Assembly (NCBI RefSeq): GCF_913063105.1
Contig: NZ_CAJXYQ010000015.1
Span: 62,001-126,000 of the forward strand
Reading direction: 5' to 3'
Origin: an uncultured Draconibacterium sp.
Lineage (GTDB): Bacteria; Bacteroidota; Bacteroidia; Bacteroidales; Prolixibacteraceae
DNA: 64,000 nucleotides
In this document: piece after piece, positions 26,106 through 35,778 of the stretch
Position numbering within the stretch: position 1 is the first letter of the stretch
How the letters are laid out: every line of letters begins with the position of its first letter
Notes under the pieces: model-generated
Databases searched by the model: none
What the model saw: only the letters and a program-made list of their open reading frames with translations
Told to the model about the DNA's origin: nothing
Position numbers and translations under genes: made by a program

Positions 26106-28655
26106 ATGACCAATTTTCTTAAAATACTTTTAACCGCAGTTTTTATAGTATTTTTAAGCGGTGTATTTGCCCAAACAGGAAGCATTTCAGGTGTTGTTAA
26201 AGATTACGATTCGGGCGACAGGGTTCCTTTTGCTTCTGTTACAGTAGTTTCTGAAAACTCTGGCGAGACCATTGGCGGAGCTGTTTCGAACGATAAAGGA
26301 CGTTTTAAGATTGATGATCTTAAAAATGGTAATTATAAAGTGGTGGTGTCGTTTATTGGCTACCAAACCGATACCATAAATGCGGTTTTGGTTGAAGCGA
26401 ACAAACTACATGCTCATTTGGGTGAGATTGCCATTTCTGCAGCATCAATCGAACTCGAGGGGGTTGAAGTTCGGGGAAATGCCAAGGCTACCTCGCGAAA
26501 AATAGATAGACAAACCTACCGGGCCGGCGACTTTGAAACTGCCAGTGGGGGGACTGCTGTTGATGTGCTGAATAAACTACCATCGGTATCGGTTGATCCG
26601 GATGGGACGGTTTCTTTGCGCGGAACAAGTGATTTTATGGTTTATTTGAATGGAAAACCAACACAGATGGAGGCTTCGGTTTTGTTAAACCAAATTGCGG
26701 CAAGCAATATCGAAAATATTGATGTAATTACAGTGCCAACTGCACGTTACGATGCCCAAGGTAAAGGTGGAATTGTAAATATTGAGACGAAAAAAAGTGG
26801 TGCCGACGGCTTCTCTATTTCGTCTAATGGCTTGCTTGGAGGCTCGCCCTGGGGAAATAAAACAGATAAATATAGTGGCTACAAAATGAAAGACGACCGC
26901 TATGGTGCCGGACTAAATATGGTCTATCGGAAAGACGACTTTGCTTTATTTGGCGGGGTAAATTACAACTATAAAAATGTGAACGGACTGCGCGTTGGCG
27001 ATGCGCGACTGTTACAAAGCAATGGATCGTATTATCACATGGTGGCTGATGGCGAACGCCCGGAATGGTATGAAAACTATTCGGCTAATTGGGGTATCGA
27101 TTATAAGCTTTCAGCAAATAGTACGGTTTCAGCCTCGTATTATTACGGAAATCGCACAGAAGGGCGTTCGGCTTTTTATGTGTACAACAATTTTTATGGC
27201 GATGTGGAAAAAAATCCGATTCAGGGAATTGATGCTGAAAACCATTGGATTTACAATCCGAATACCGACGACCGTTTTGGGAAATTCCATACGGCAAACA
27301 TCGACCTCATTCAAAAGTTCGACAATAAATCGCAGGTGAAACTGTCGTTGTTGTACGAACACTCGAATTTAAGCCGCCACCTGGATAACCTGGATTACGA
27401 TTTTGATAAACCCAACGATGAGCCAGGCCAGTTGCTAAAACATTATCAGCAAACTGATGCCACTCCGCTGGATGGTTTTCGTACTTCGATTGAGTGGGAG
27501 AAAGAACTGGAAAATGAGGGAAAACTAGGCATTGGTTTTCAGCCGCAGTTTGTGAAACAGGAGGGTGGATACAATTACGATACCTTAAATGTAAACACCG
27601 GAGCCTGGGGTACCAACAATAAATTTAATAATGATGTGGAATTATCGCGGGCTATTTATGCCGGCTACATTGATTATTCAGGAACTTTCGGAAAATTAAA
27701 CCTGGTTGCCGGTTTACGTCTGGAATATACCGATCAGTTACTGGAGATTGGTAACCCGGATTATGTAGATATTTTTGAACGTCCACAGCAGACCGAATAC
27801 AAAGTTCAGCAGCTCGATTGGTTTCCAACATTACACACGCAATACGGTTTTAATGAAAGGCATGTACTCACCTTTGCTGCGAGTAGAAGGATTAACCGTC
27901 CGCCAACAAAAAATATGGCGCCTTTTCTGTACCGCCGTCATTACGAGGTCTACCTGGTTGGCGATCCGGAACTGGAACCCGAATACCTGACTAATTTTGA
28001 GCTTTCGCTGGATAAAAAAGTGGGCGAACAAAGTTTTACCCTAACCGGTTTTTACCGTGGAACCGATAATGCAATTTTCCGTGTGAACACCGTTTACGAA
28101 GAAGAAAACGTACTGATACGCAGTTATACCAACTCGGGCAATGTGCAGTCATTGGGTGCTGAGCTAAACGCCAACCTGAGTGCTGGGCAATTTGCCAAAT
28201 TTTTTATTGGTGGCTCTTTGTATAATTTTAATGCACAGGGCGAGGTGTTTGGTTACAAAGAAGATAATTCGAGCACCAACTGGAGCATAAAGGGAAATAT
28301 GAATTTATTTTTTACGAAGGAGATAAAATTTACGCTTGATTTTGATGCCCGCTCGTCGACGGTTACAACACAAGGCGAGAATTACAACTTTTGGATGAGC
28401 AATACTGCTTTGAATTACACCCCGGAGAAGCTAGCCGGATGGGATTTCTCGGTAAAAGTTCTGGATATTTTTGGATCCAATCAAACCGGGTTAAATACGC
28501 GTGCCTACAATGCTCAGCAACAACAAATATTTTACCAGGAAGTAGAGTACGACCGCTATGGCCCCATTGTGGAGCTGGGGGTGACATACTCGCTCAACCT
28601 AAACGGCAAGTCGAAGAAAAATGCGGGTAGTATTTTTGGTAAAGGGCAGTTTTAA
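26106..28655 (+). CDS. Outer-membrane TonB-dependent-receptor-like beta-barrel protein
   Basis: 849 residues. After a signal peptide (ending LSGVFAQ) comes a carboxypeptidase-regulatory-like beta-sandwich (residues about 25-105; GSISGVVKDYDSGDRVPFASVTV), then a plug domain (GGTAVDVLNKLPSVSVDPDGTVSLRG and MVYLNGKPTQM). The C-terminal barrel ends near KGQF and belongs to the OMP beta-barrel family 3. No SusD partner follows, so it is not a classical SusCD pair. It may take up a siderophore, peptide or other small ligand. Confidence 0.9.
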   Translation: MTNFLKILLTAVFIVFLSGVFAQTGSISGVVKDYDSGDRVPFASVTVVSENSGETIGGAVSNDKGRFKIDDLKNGNYKVVVSFIGYQTDTINAVLVEANKLHAHLGEIAISAASIELEGVEVRGNAKATSRKIDRQTYRAGDFETASGGTAVDVLNKLPSVSVDPDGTVSLRGTSDFMVYLNGKPTQMEASVLLNQIAASNIENIDVITVPTARYDAQGKGGIVNIETKKSGADGFSISSNGLLGGSPWGNKTDKYSGYKMKDDRYGAGLNMVYRKDDFALFGGVNYNYKNVNGLRVGDARLLQSNGSYYHMVADGERPEWYENYSANWGIDYKLSANSTVSASYYYGNRTEGRSAFYVYNNFYGDVEKNPIQGIDAENHWIYNPNTDDRFGKFHTANIDLIQKFDNKSQVKLSLLYEHSNLSRHLDNLDYDFDKPNDEPGQLLKHYQQTDATPLDGFRTSIEWEKELENEGKLGIGFQPQFVKQEGGYNYDTLNVNTGAWGTNNKFNNDVELSRAIYAGYIDYSGTFGKLNLVAGLRLEYTDQLLEIGNPDYVDIFERPQQTEYKVQQLDWFPTLHTQYGFNERHVLTFAASRRINRPPTKNMAPFLYRRHYEVYLVGDPELEPEYLTNFELSLDKKVGEQSFTLTGFYRGTDNAIFRVNTVYEEENVLIRSYTNSGNVQSLGAELNANLSAGQFAKFFIGGSLYNFNAQGEVFGYKEDNSSTNWSIKGNMNLFFTKEIKFTLDFDARSSTVTTQGENYNFWMSNTALNYTPEKLAGWDFSVKVLDIFGSNQTGLNTRAYNAQQQQIFYQEVEYDRYGPIVELGVTYSLNLNGKSKKNAGSIFGKGQF

Positions 28656-28670
28656 ACCATTTTCAGATAT

Positions 28671-29939
28671 TTATACCAACTCAACTACGGTTATCTCGGG
28701 AGGCATACCAATTCTCCCGGGAAACCCAATGTAACCAAAACCACGGTTTACATAAAGGTATTGATCTTTTTCGCGGTATAATCCACCCCAGCGGGGGTAT
28801 TTGTATTGCACGGGGCTCCATTTAATTCCGGCACGTTCAATGCCAAACTGCATGCCATGTGTGTGTCCGGCAAAGGTGAGATCAATATCGGTTGATTTTA
28901 TCACCTCTTCGTCCCAGTGCGAAGGATCGTGGCTCATCAGAATTTTTACGGGCTGGCCAATTGCTTTTTCTGCCGCTTTTTGTAAATCGCCATGCTGAGG
29001 GAAGGGAGGTTTACCCCAATTTTCCACACCAATCAATGCAATTTCTTCATCGTTAATGCTAATGGTTTCGGTTTCGTTAAGCAGTAAGCGAAATCCAATT
29101 TTTTTGTGAAACTGTTTTATTGCAGCCAGGTTCTTTTCTTTGGCAGCAGGTGATTCCCATTCCGAGTAATCGCCATAGTCGTGATTACCCAAAACGGAAT
29201 ATTTGCCAATGGTGGCTTTCAGTTTATAAAGTACCGGTGCCCAGCCTTCGGTTTCTTCAGCAAAATTATTTACAAGATCGCCGGTAAATAACAGAATGTC
29301 GGGTTTTTGTTCGTTAATCAGCTCAACGGCTTTTGCCACCTGGTCGTATTTTTTGTTGAAACTACCCAAATGGATGTCTGATAACTGTACAATTTTTAAT
29401 CCTCTGAATGGTTTTGGCAAGTTCTCAAAATACAAACTTTCGCGCATTACGCGGTAGTTAAATTTCCCTTTTGTAACTCCGTAAAGGATTGACGCAAATG
29501 GGATAGCTGCCAAAACCAGTCCCATTTGATATAAAAATTCTGCTCGCTCCATTTTCCTCCCCGAATTATTTGGTGTAAAACTTCTTTTCCTTTTTCCCTT
29601 TATCCTGTTAATAACAGTTTGAAACAGCAACTGAATATCTTTTAGTAGTACAAAAACAATGAATACAAACTTTGGAATATAAAACAAGGCAAAACTAACC
29701 ACCAGATAGCCGGCGTAAATATAGGCATCGGCCTGTTTTACATGTTCTATCCCAAACATAAACAGGCAAAAGCCTGCAAAAATTGCAACTGAAATTCCCC
29801 AGAAAAGTAGGCTGAGCACTCGTTTTAAAATCCGTAATCTGAGCTTGGCGAGCAAAGGCTTTATGCCACGAAAGGTGTATATATCTACCAGTAGCATAAA
29901 TAATAACATCGGAATTAATAACATCGCACTTGCTCTCAT
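28671..29939 (-). CDS. Membrane-anchored metallophosphoesterase
   Basis: 422 residues. The N-terminal half has about four transmembrane helices (residues 3-110, plus one near 140). The C-terminal calcineurin-like domain shows the five metal motifs: SDIHLGSF, GDLVN, GNHDYGDY, SHDPSHW and GHTHGMQFG. Similar YaeI-like or UDP-2,3-diacylglucosamine-type phosphoesterases act on phospholipid or nucleotide substrates. The substrate here is not evident. Its stop is 16 bases from the convergent barrel gene stop. Confidence 0.92.
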   Translation of the reverse strand: MRASAMLLIPMLLFMLLVDIYTFRGIKPLLAKLRLRILKRVLSLLFWGISVAIFAGFCLFMFGIEHVKQADAYIYAGYLVVSFALFYIPKFVFIVFVLLKDIQLLFQTVINRIKGKRKRSFTPNNSGRKMERAEFLYQMGLVLAAIPFASILYGVTKGKFNYRVMRESLYFENLPKPFRGLKIVQLSDIHLGSFNKKYDQVAKAVELINEQKPDILLFTGDLVNNFAEETEGWAPVLYKLKATIGKYSVLGNHDYGDYSEWESPAAKEKNLAAIKQFHKKIGFRLLLNETETISINDEEIALIGVENWGKPPFPQHGDLQKAAEKAIGQPVKILMSHDPSHWDEEVIKSTDIDLTFAGHTHGMQFGIERAGIKWSPVQYKYPRWGGLYREKDQYLYVNRGFGYIGFPGRIGMPPEITVVELV

Positions 29940-30074
29940 AAAACTGCCTCTTTGTTTTAAGTGGTTGCAAATAAACGCTTTTATTCCTTAATTGTTTTTG
30001 AATCAGAATTCAAATAATCACAAAAAAACTTAAATGAATGCTCGAATCAGCAGTTGATTCGGTATAATTCTGAC

Positions 30075-30806
30075 TTAATCCTCAGACGCTTCTTTTGTTT
30101 TAATAGAATGAGCCACCAGGCGGTTAATTTCTTGTAACTCTTTTGGAGAAAAGTGGCGGTATTGGCCTGGTTTTAATTTACCAAGGCTGATATTCATTAT
30201 ACGCATGCGCTTCAATCGCGTAACTTCGTAGCCCAGGTGTTTACACATTCGCCGTATTTGCCGGTTCAGCCCCTGTGTAAGTATTATGCGGAAGGTAAAA
30301 TCGTTGATTCGTTCGACCCTGCATTTTTTTGTTACCGTGTCGAGAATGGGAACGCCGTTGCTCATTTGCCGGATAAAAGCTTGTGTTATTTTTCGGTTGA
30401 CGCTAACGATGTATTCTTTTTCGTGATTATTGCCGGCGCGCAGTATTTTGTTTACAATATCGCCATCGTTGGTCATAAAAATAAGGCCTTCGCTTGGTTT
30501 GTCCAGGCGCCCAATTGGAAATATCCGTTCAGGAAAATTAATGTAATCAATAATGTTGTCTTTTTTGCTGGTGTCAGTTGTGCAGGTTATTCCCACGGGT
30601 TTATGGAAAGCGAGATAAATGTTGGGTACCTCTTTACTTATCATTTCTCCGTTTACTTCAATTTTATCGTCGGGGGTAACTTTTACTCCCAAACCTGCTA
30701 CGGCTCCATTCACCCTCACTTGTCCGGCTTCAATAAAACGGTCGGCCTCGCGCCGCGAGCAAAAGCCGGTTTCTGAAATTGCTTTATTTAATCGTTTGCT
30801 TTCCAC
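30075..30806 (-). CDS. rluF: 23S rRNA pseudouridine synthase RluF-type
   Basis: RsuA/RluB/E/F-family pseudouridine synthase. An N-terminal S4 domain (RLNKAISETGFCSRREADRFIEAG) is followed by the catalytic domain with GRLDKPSEGL, whose Asp is the nucleophile. The C-terminal GLNRQIRRMCKHLGYEVTRLKRMRI is typical of RluF. I use the GTG at 30806 (243 residues), which starts naturally at ESKRLNKAI. Another GTG 30 bases upstream would put the -7 box TACCTTTG inside the gene. Lone gene. Confidence 0.92.
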   Translation of the reverse strand: MESKRLNKAISETGFCSRREADRFIEAGQVRVNGAVAGLGVKVTPDDKIEVNGEMISKEVPNIYLAFHKPVGITCTTDTSKKDNIIDYINFPERIFPIGRLDKPSEGLIFMTNDGDIVNKILRAGNNHEKEYIVSVNRKITQAFIRQMSNGVPILDTVTKKCRVERINDFTFRIILTQGLNRQIRRMCKHLGYEVTRLKRMRIMNISLGKLKPGQYRHFSPKELQEINRLVAHSIKTKEASED

Positions 30807-30812
30807 TGGTGG

Positions 30813-30820
30813 CAAAGGTA
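30813..30820 (-). promoter_or_regulatory. rluF -7 box, suggesting a nearly leaderless mRNA
   Basis: The minus strand reads TACCTTTG then CC, a strong -7 match. Transcription from it would begin about at the GTG at 30806, so the mRNA would have little or no 5' leader. Confidence 0.5.
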
Positions 30821-31072
30821 GAAAATCTACAACCACCAGTTGTAATTTTTTCTGTCATAAAAAAGATAATGAAACAAGCATGGTATAAGGAATACAAAAG
30901 GACATGAATAAATTAATCATCCGAGTTTAACGGGTATCGAGCAGTAAATATTAAATTGCTATCATATGTGTTTGAAATACAAAGTGTTAATTTAGTTATA
31001 TTAAAACATAAAACAGCTTCTATTTGCCTGCAGCATAAGCACGCAATTGTAGCATTAAATGTGGCAGCCTGT

Positions 31073-32374
31073 TTATAATTCATCCAACCAGTCTTCCAGT
31101 TTTTTTATGGCGTAAACCATTTTGCTGCAATATTTTTTCAGAAATGCTTCTGTTAAAGGAGTGTCTTTGTATTCTGTCATGGCTGTTTTCAGAACACTTT
31201 CACCATCAAAATCAACATAGGCAATTCGAGCGGTCAGCTCTTCGGGTTGACGCCCAAAGTCCATGCCCGGAAGAAAAGCCACGCCCGTTTCGCGAAGAAT
31301 GGCCTCGCACAATTCAAACGAAGTTAGAATACCCCGTGCAGCAAGCCGCTCACGGTAGAGATTAAAATTCGGGAACAAGTAGAATCCACCTTTCGGCGTG
31401 GGTACTGTAATGTATTTTGCACGTAGCCGGTTGGCAAAATAGCTGCCAAGTGTTTTTAAAATACGGCGCGAATGTAGCAGGTATTCATCAATCTCAGGAT
31501 GATCTTCAAAAGCCGTTATGGCTGCGTATTGAATTGGCGCACTTGTTGATGTAAATGTTTCGCTGGCAACAGTAGCCATGGCGTTTTGCAGCCATTTTAA
31601 GTTCGATGGGAAAGTAAAGGTGCCAAGTCGCCAGCCACCGGCTCCTGCCCATTTGCTTAAACCACTGCTTACAATGGTGCCTTCAGGGTAATATCTTGCT
31701 ATCGATACATGCTCTCCGTTGTGGTCGAGTAAACTGTAAATTTCATCCGAAATCAATATAATATTATATTTCCTGGCTACTTCGGCCAGTTTTTTCAACC
31801 AATTTTCAGAGTAGGTTGCCCCTGTTGGATTCGATGGATAATTTAAAATAACCACGCGCGGTCGGTCGGGGTCGGTGCGGCAAATCAGGTCCAGCTTTTC
31901 CGGACTCAATTTCCATTCGCTTTCTTCTGATGTGGGAACCCATGTAACATGGCGACCCGCAATACGTGCCTGTGGAGAGTAAGAAACCCAGCTTGGTGTG
32001 GGAATAATAAGTTCTCCGTAATAAACCAACTGCAAGATAAAAATAAGTTCTTTCGACCCTGGGCCAATCATAATATCATCAGCCGAGCCCTCCAAGCCCT
32101 GGTGTCGGTAATTAAATTCAGCTATTGCTTCGCGCAAGGGAATTAGGCCTTTAACCGGCAAATAATCTTTCTGATGGGCGTTTTTTCGCAAAGCTTCCTG
32201 TACAATTTCCGGTACCGGGAAAGGTGATTGGCCAAGTCCCAATTTGTATACCGTTTCTCCTTTTTTAATGAGTTCGTTGCTTCGTTCGTTAATAAGTAAG
32301 GTTGCCGACTGGTTTAACCCTCTAACATTTAAGTTGAGGTTTACAAAATGATTGCTTTTTAGTCCTTTTTCCAT
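31073..32374 (-). CDS. Class I/II PLP-dependent aminotransferase
   Basis: 433-residue fold-type I aminotransferase. Visible features are the glycine-rich LGLGQSPFPVPEIV near the N terminus, the NYPSNPTGATY substrate loop, SDEIYSLL with the PLP Asp, SSGLSKWAGAGGWRLG with the Schiff-base Lys and phosphate-binding residues, and a C-terminal FLPGMDFG. The GLSKWAGAGGWRLG signature occurs in aspartate/aromatic-type enzymes of this subgroup. The exact amino acid cannot be told. Monocistronic, with a promoter about 42 bases upstream. Confidence 0.9.
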   Translation of the reverse strand: MEKGLKSNHFVNLNLNVRGLNQSATLLINERSNELIKKGETVYKLGLGQSPFPVPEIVQEALRKNAHQKDYLPVKGLIPLREAIAEFNYRHQGLEGSADDIMIGPGSKELIFILQLVYYGELIIPTPSWVSYSPQARIAGRHVTWVPTSEESEWKLSPEKLDLICRTDPDRPRVVILNYPSNPTGATYSENWLKKLAEVARKYNIILISDEIYSLLDHNGEHVSIARYYPEGTIVSSGLSKWAGAGGWRLGTFTFPSNLKWLQNAMATVASETFTSTSAPIQYAAITAFEDHPEIDEYLLHSRRILKTLGSYFANRLRAKYITVPTPKGGFYLFPNFNLYRERLAARGILTSFELCEAILRETGVAFLPGMDFGRQPEELTARIAYVDFDGESVLKTAMTEYKDTPLTEAFLKKYCSKMVYAIKKLEDWLDEL

Positions 32375-32725
32375 CTTACTGCTATTTTAATTGATTAAAT
32401 AATTCAATATGGTATCAAAAATAGCAATTGGATTTCAAAAAGACAATATTCGTGTGGTTTTGTGGAAATGTGATCTACTATTTTAACATTCTGTTGATAT
32501 TTGGTAATTTTAAATAACGATGGACAGGAAGCCTACTGATTCTGGAAAAACTATGGCCTTATACAAGACGTATTTTAGCCTGCCATTTGCATTTTTTATG
32601 GATAACGGTAATGTTGGCGACCAACAATACATTTAAACAACCCAAAAAACGAAAGTTTGTATGTCGTTAAACACTGTTTGGAATCTATTTAATTGATGGT
32701 TCTGTTAGGTAAAAGTTCGAGCAAC
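32375..32725. other. Intergenic region between the GAF gene and the aminotransferase gene
   Basis: 351 bases. The left end holds the aminotransferase promoter (32416-32446). A short plus-strand frame, ATG 32520 to stop 32634-32636 (38 residues), is present, but it has no promoter, family resemblance or coding bias that I can see. I see nothing else, and no terminator hairpin for the GAF gene. Confidence 0.4.
32416..32446 (-). promoter_or_regulatory. Aminotransferase promoter
   Basis: The minus strand has TTG (32446-32444), a 20-base spacer, then TATTTTTG (32423-32416). It lies 41 bases upstream of the ATG. Confidence 0.6.
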
Positions 32726-33187
32726 TTAGCTGTGAATCAGTTCTAAAATCTTTTCCAGCCAAAGCGCATCAACTTTAGTAAATGCAGCTTTTTCAGAGCT
32801 GTCAACATCCAGTACTCCAATTATTTTTCCATTGGTATTTTTTAAAGGAACTACAATCTCCGAGTTTGATCTGGAATCGCAGGCAATATGTCCGGGAAAA
32901 GCATGAACATCTTCAACAATAACTGTTTCTTGCTGGTTAAAAGCAGCCCAGCATACGCCTTTATTTTTCTCCAAAACCTGGCAGGCTACCGGTCCCTGGT
33001 ACGAGTTTACTGTCATTTTACCATCTTCAAGTAAGTAATAACCTGTCCAGAAAAAATATTCCATTTTATGATGTAAAACCGCAATAATGGTAGCCATCCG
33101 GGCCTGTGTGTTGTTGCTTTTTAAAACCAGTTCGCTTAATTGTTTGTAAATCCTGCCGTATCTGCCATCTTTCTTTTTGTCTTCCAT
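32726..33187 (-). CDS. msrC: Free methionine-(R)-sulfoxide reductase (GAF domain)
   Basis: 153 residues, one GAF domain. Three conserved cysteines, Cys69 (GPVACQ), Cys79 (KGVCWAA) and Cys103 (GHIACDSRSNSE), match the catalytic set of E. coli YebR/fRMsr. That enzyme reduces free Met-(R)-sulfoxide with thioredoxin as donor. The FPGHIACDSRSNSEIVVPL stretch is diagnostic. Cytosolic. With MsrA nearby, the window covers protein-bound S- and free R-methionine sulfoxides. Confidence 0.9.
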   Translation of the reverse strand: MEDKKKDGRYGRIYKQLSELVLKSNNTQARMATIIAVLHHKMEYFFWTGYYLLEDGKMTVNSYQGPVACQVLEKNKGVCWAAFNQQETVIVEDVHAFPGHIACDSRSNSEIVVPLKNTNGKIIGVLDVDSSEKAAFTKVDALWLEKILELIHS

Positions 33188-33277
33188 CTGTTGTTCTTTC
33201 TGTTATAATAAAAAGCTTTTTTCTTTTTAGCACGAATAAACAAAAAATCATTAGTTTAGTTGAACAAAACTTGAAAA

Positions 33278-33634
33278 ATGTACCGTATTATCGACGATCC
33301 GAACGAGCGACAATGGGGAATGCTGGTGCACATTGCTGCGCTGGCAACGTTTATTCTTCCTATTGCTGGAAATATAATAGGCCCGCTTATTGTTTATCTG
33401 ATGAAAAAGGATGAGTATGATTTTGTAAATGAACAAGGAAAGGAAGTATTAAATTTTCAGATTACGTGGTCCATTATTTTTTTCATATCTGTAATTTTAA
33501 TTTTTGTGGGAATTGGCGTTTTAATGCTTATTGGTTTTGGAATAGCCTGGTTGGTTTTGGTAATTGTTGGCGCTGTTTCGGCCAGTAACGGTACAGCTTA
33601 TTATTATCCGTTTACCATTCGTTTTTTGCAATAA
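33278..33634 (+). CDS. DUF4870 membrane protein
   Basis: 118 residues with three hydrophobic helices (about 18-38, 62-85, 88-108). The DUF4870 signature is clear: ERQWGMLVHIAALATFILP, IIGPLIVYLMKKDEYDFVNEQGKEVLNFQITW. Function unknown; such proteins are common in Bacteroidota and Gram-positives. The wbuC gene starts one base after its stop, so they are likely co-transcribed. Confidence 0.9.
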   Translation: MYRIIDDPNERQWGMLVHIAALATFILPIAGNIIGPLIVYLMKKDEYDFVNEQGKEVLNFQITWSIIFFISVILIFVGIGVLMLIGFGIAWLVLVIVGAVSASNGTAYYYPFTIRFLQ

Positions 33635-33635
33635 A

Positions 33636-34112
33636 ATGATAAAAAAAATTAACAAAGCAATACTGGAACAAATAAGCAAAGAAGCAGGGGAATCAGGCAG
33701 GCTCAGAAAAAATTACAATTATCATCCTGATTTTAACGATCCCATTAACCGGATGTTAAATGCTGTAGAGCCAGGCTCGTATGTGCAGCCTCATAAACAC
33801 GAGAACCCTGATAAACGCGAGGTGTTTCTTTTGTTAGAAGGAAAGTTGCTGGTTGTTTTTTTTACTAACGAGGGAGTTATTAGCGACCATCTTATTCTGG
33901 ATAAAAAGCAACATTTTGGTGTTGAAATTCCCCCGGCCACATGGCACACTATTATTTCGCTTGAAAGCGGTACAGTGGTATACGAAATAAAAGATGGGCC
34001 GTATTTACCCGCCGACGATAAAAATTTTGCAGCCTGGGCACCCAAGGAAGGCGAAACCGGCTGTACTGTTTATATAGCCGGAATTTTAGATCAACTTAAT
34101 ATTCAGCTTTAA
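33636..34112 (+). CDS. WbuC family cupin-fold metalloprotein
   Basis: 158 residues from the ATG giving MIKKINKAIL. An earlier start would lie within the DUF4870 gene. The cupin metal site is visible in QPHKHENPDKREVFLLLEGKLLVVFF and in the ATWHTIISLESGTVVYEIKDGPY second motif. WbuC proteins are often found in polysaccharide clusters and their reaction is unclear. No sugar cluster surrounds it here, though rfb genes lie 14 kb upstream. Confidence 0.85.
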   Translation: MIKKINKAILEQISKEAGESGRLRKNYNYHPDFNDPINRMLNAVEPGSYVQPHKHENPDKREVFLLLEGKLLVVFFTNEGVISDHLILDKKQHFGVEIPPATWHTIISLESGTVVYEIKDGPYLPADDKNFAAWAPKEGETGCTVYIAGILDQLNIQL

Positions 34113-34161
34113 TTCTTAATCATTCGGCAGGCTGTATTCCTGATAGTTTGTTAGAAATGTT

Positions 34162-34169
34162 TACTTTTG
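34162..34169 (+). promoter_or_regulatory. hisS -7 box
   Basis: TACTTTTG then CAGCC matches TAnnTTTG. The ATG is 22 bases further on. No -33 TTTG at the ideal distance. Confidence 0.6.
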
Positions 34170-34191
34170 CAGCCTTATAAAATTTTTCAGA

Positions 34192-35553
34192 ATGGCACAA
34201 AAACCGTCAATACCAAAAGGTACACGCGATTTCTCACCGGTAGAAATGGTGAAAAGAAATTATATTTTCGATACCATTAAAGAAGTTTTTCGCTTGTATG
34301 GATTTCAGCCTATTGAAACTCCGGCAATGGAAAACCTCTCAACTTTAATGGGAAAGTACGGCGAAGAAGGAGATAAATTGTTATTTAAAATCCTGAATTC
34401 GGGTGACTTTATTTCAAAAGTGCCGCAGGAAATGCTCGACGATAAAAACTCAAATAAACTTACCACAAAGCTCTCGGAAAAAGGATTGCGCTACGACCTT
34501 ACCGTGCCATTCGCCCGTTACGTTGTACAATATCGAAACGATTTGGCATTTCCGTTTAAACGCTACCAGATTCAACCGGTTTGGCGTGCCGATCGTCCGC
34601 AAAAAGGACGTTATCGCGAATTTTATCAGTGCGACGTGGATGTTATAGGTAGCAACAGCCTGCTTAACGAAGTAGAATTAGTGCAGATTATTGATGATGT
34701 TTTTAACCGATTGGGTATAAACACCACCGTAAAAATTAACAATCGAAAGATTTTAGCCGGGATTGCCGAAGCTATTGGCGAGGCAGAACGAATGGTGGAT
34801 ATTACTGTGGCTATTGACAAACTGGATAAAATTGGTTTGGAGAAAGTAAATGCTGAAATGATTGAAAAAGGCATTTCACAGGAAGCAGTTGAAAAACTTC
34901 AACCCATTTTATTACTTGAAGGAACAACTCCGGAAAAACTGGCTCAAATTGAAACGGTTATTGGCCAAACAGAAATTGGAGCAAAGGGAATTGCCGAGAT
35001 GAGAACCATGTTTAATTATTTGGAAAACATCGATTTAAATACCACGGTTGAACTCGACCTCACGCTGGCAAGAGGACTTAACTACTACACCGGAGCTATT
35101 TTCGAGGTAAAATCAAACGATGTTAAAATTGGCAGCATTTGCGGTGGCGGACGCTACGATGATTTGACCGGTATTTTTGGTATGCCCGATGTTTCGGGAG
35201 TTGGTGTTTCGTTTGGTGCGGAGCGTATTTACGATGTTTTGGTGCAACTTAATGCTTTTCCTGAAGAATCGCTTGAGACAACAAAGGTGTTATTTGTAAA
35301 TTTTGGCGAAAAAGAGGAAGCCTATTGTTTGCCTGTTTTAAACCTGTTGCGAAAAAGTGGTGTAAATGCCGAAATATTTCCCGAAAGTGCGAAAATGAAA
35401 AAGCAAATGACCTACGCCAACCGTAAAGCTATTCCGTTTGTAATTTTGGCAGGCGATAACGAAATTGAGGCCAACAAGTTTACGCTCAAAAATATGGAAA
35501 CTGGCGAGCAGCAATTGCTGGACCCTAAAGAACTGATAAATATCCTGAAATAG
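34192..35553 (+). CDS. hisS: Histidyl-tRNA synthetase
   Basis: Class II aminoacyl-tRNA synthetase, 453 residues. The N-terminal [13 protein letters not shown], motif 2 region [20 protein letters not shown], HisA-type motif [29 protein letters not shown], and motif 3 [13 protein letters not shown] are intact. A C-terminal anticodon-binding domain ([22 protein letters not shown]) follows. Preceded by a strong -7 box. hutH, another histidine enzyme, lies 225 bases downstream. Confidence 0.98.
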   Translation: MAQKPSIPKGTRDFSPVEMVKRNYIFDTIKEVFRLYGFQPIETPAMENLSTLMGKYGEEGDKLLFKILNSGDFISKVPQEMLDDKNSNKLTTKLSEKGLRYDLTVPFARYVVQYRNDLAFPFKRYQIQPVWRADRPQKGRYREFYQCDVDVIGSNSLLNEVELVQIIDDVFNRLGINTTVKINNRKILAGIAEAIGEAERMVDITVAIDKLDKIGLEKVNAEMIEKGISQEAVEKLQPILLLEGTTPEKLAQIETVIGQTEIGAKGIAEMRTMFNYLENIDLNTTVELDLTLARGLNYYTGAIFEVKSNDVKIGSICGGGRYDDLTGIFGMPDVSGVGVSFGAERIYDVLVQLNAFPEESLETTKVLFVNFGEKEEAYCLPVLNLLRKSGVNAEIFPESAKMKKQMTYANRKAIPFVILAGDNEIEANKFTLKNMETGEQQLLDPKELINILK

Positions 35554-35778
35554 CTGATTGAATTATCCGATATTGCTCCAAAATGTTGGAAGCAATGATT
35601 GTAACAGTTTCAAAACGTACTGTAAAAATACTGGGAGGCGATGTGCGTTTCCCCTGAAAAATATTATCCCCTTTTTAAGATTAGCGATTAAGTATTACGA
35701 AAATTCATTGTGATTTTGCGCTTGCTTTTCTTCCGCATTTTTTCAATTCTTCAGTTTAGTAATTTTACAGTTTAAATC

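Noticed and set aside
32520..32636. 38-residue ORF between the GAF and aminotransferase genes.
   Set aside because: It has no promoter at a sensible distance, no family resemblance, and lies in noncoding-looking sequence.
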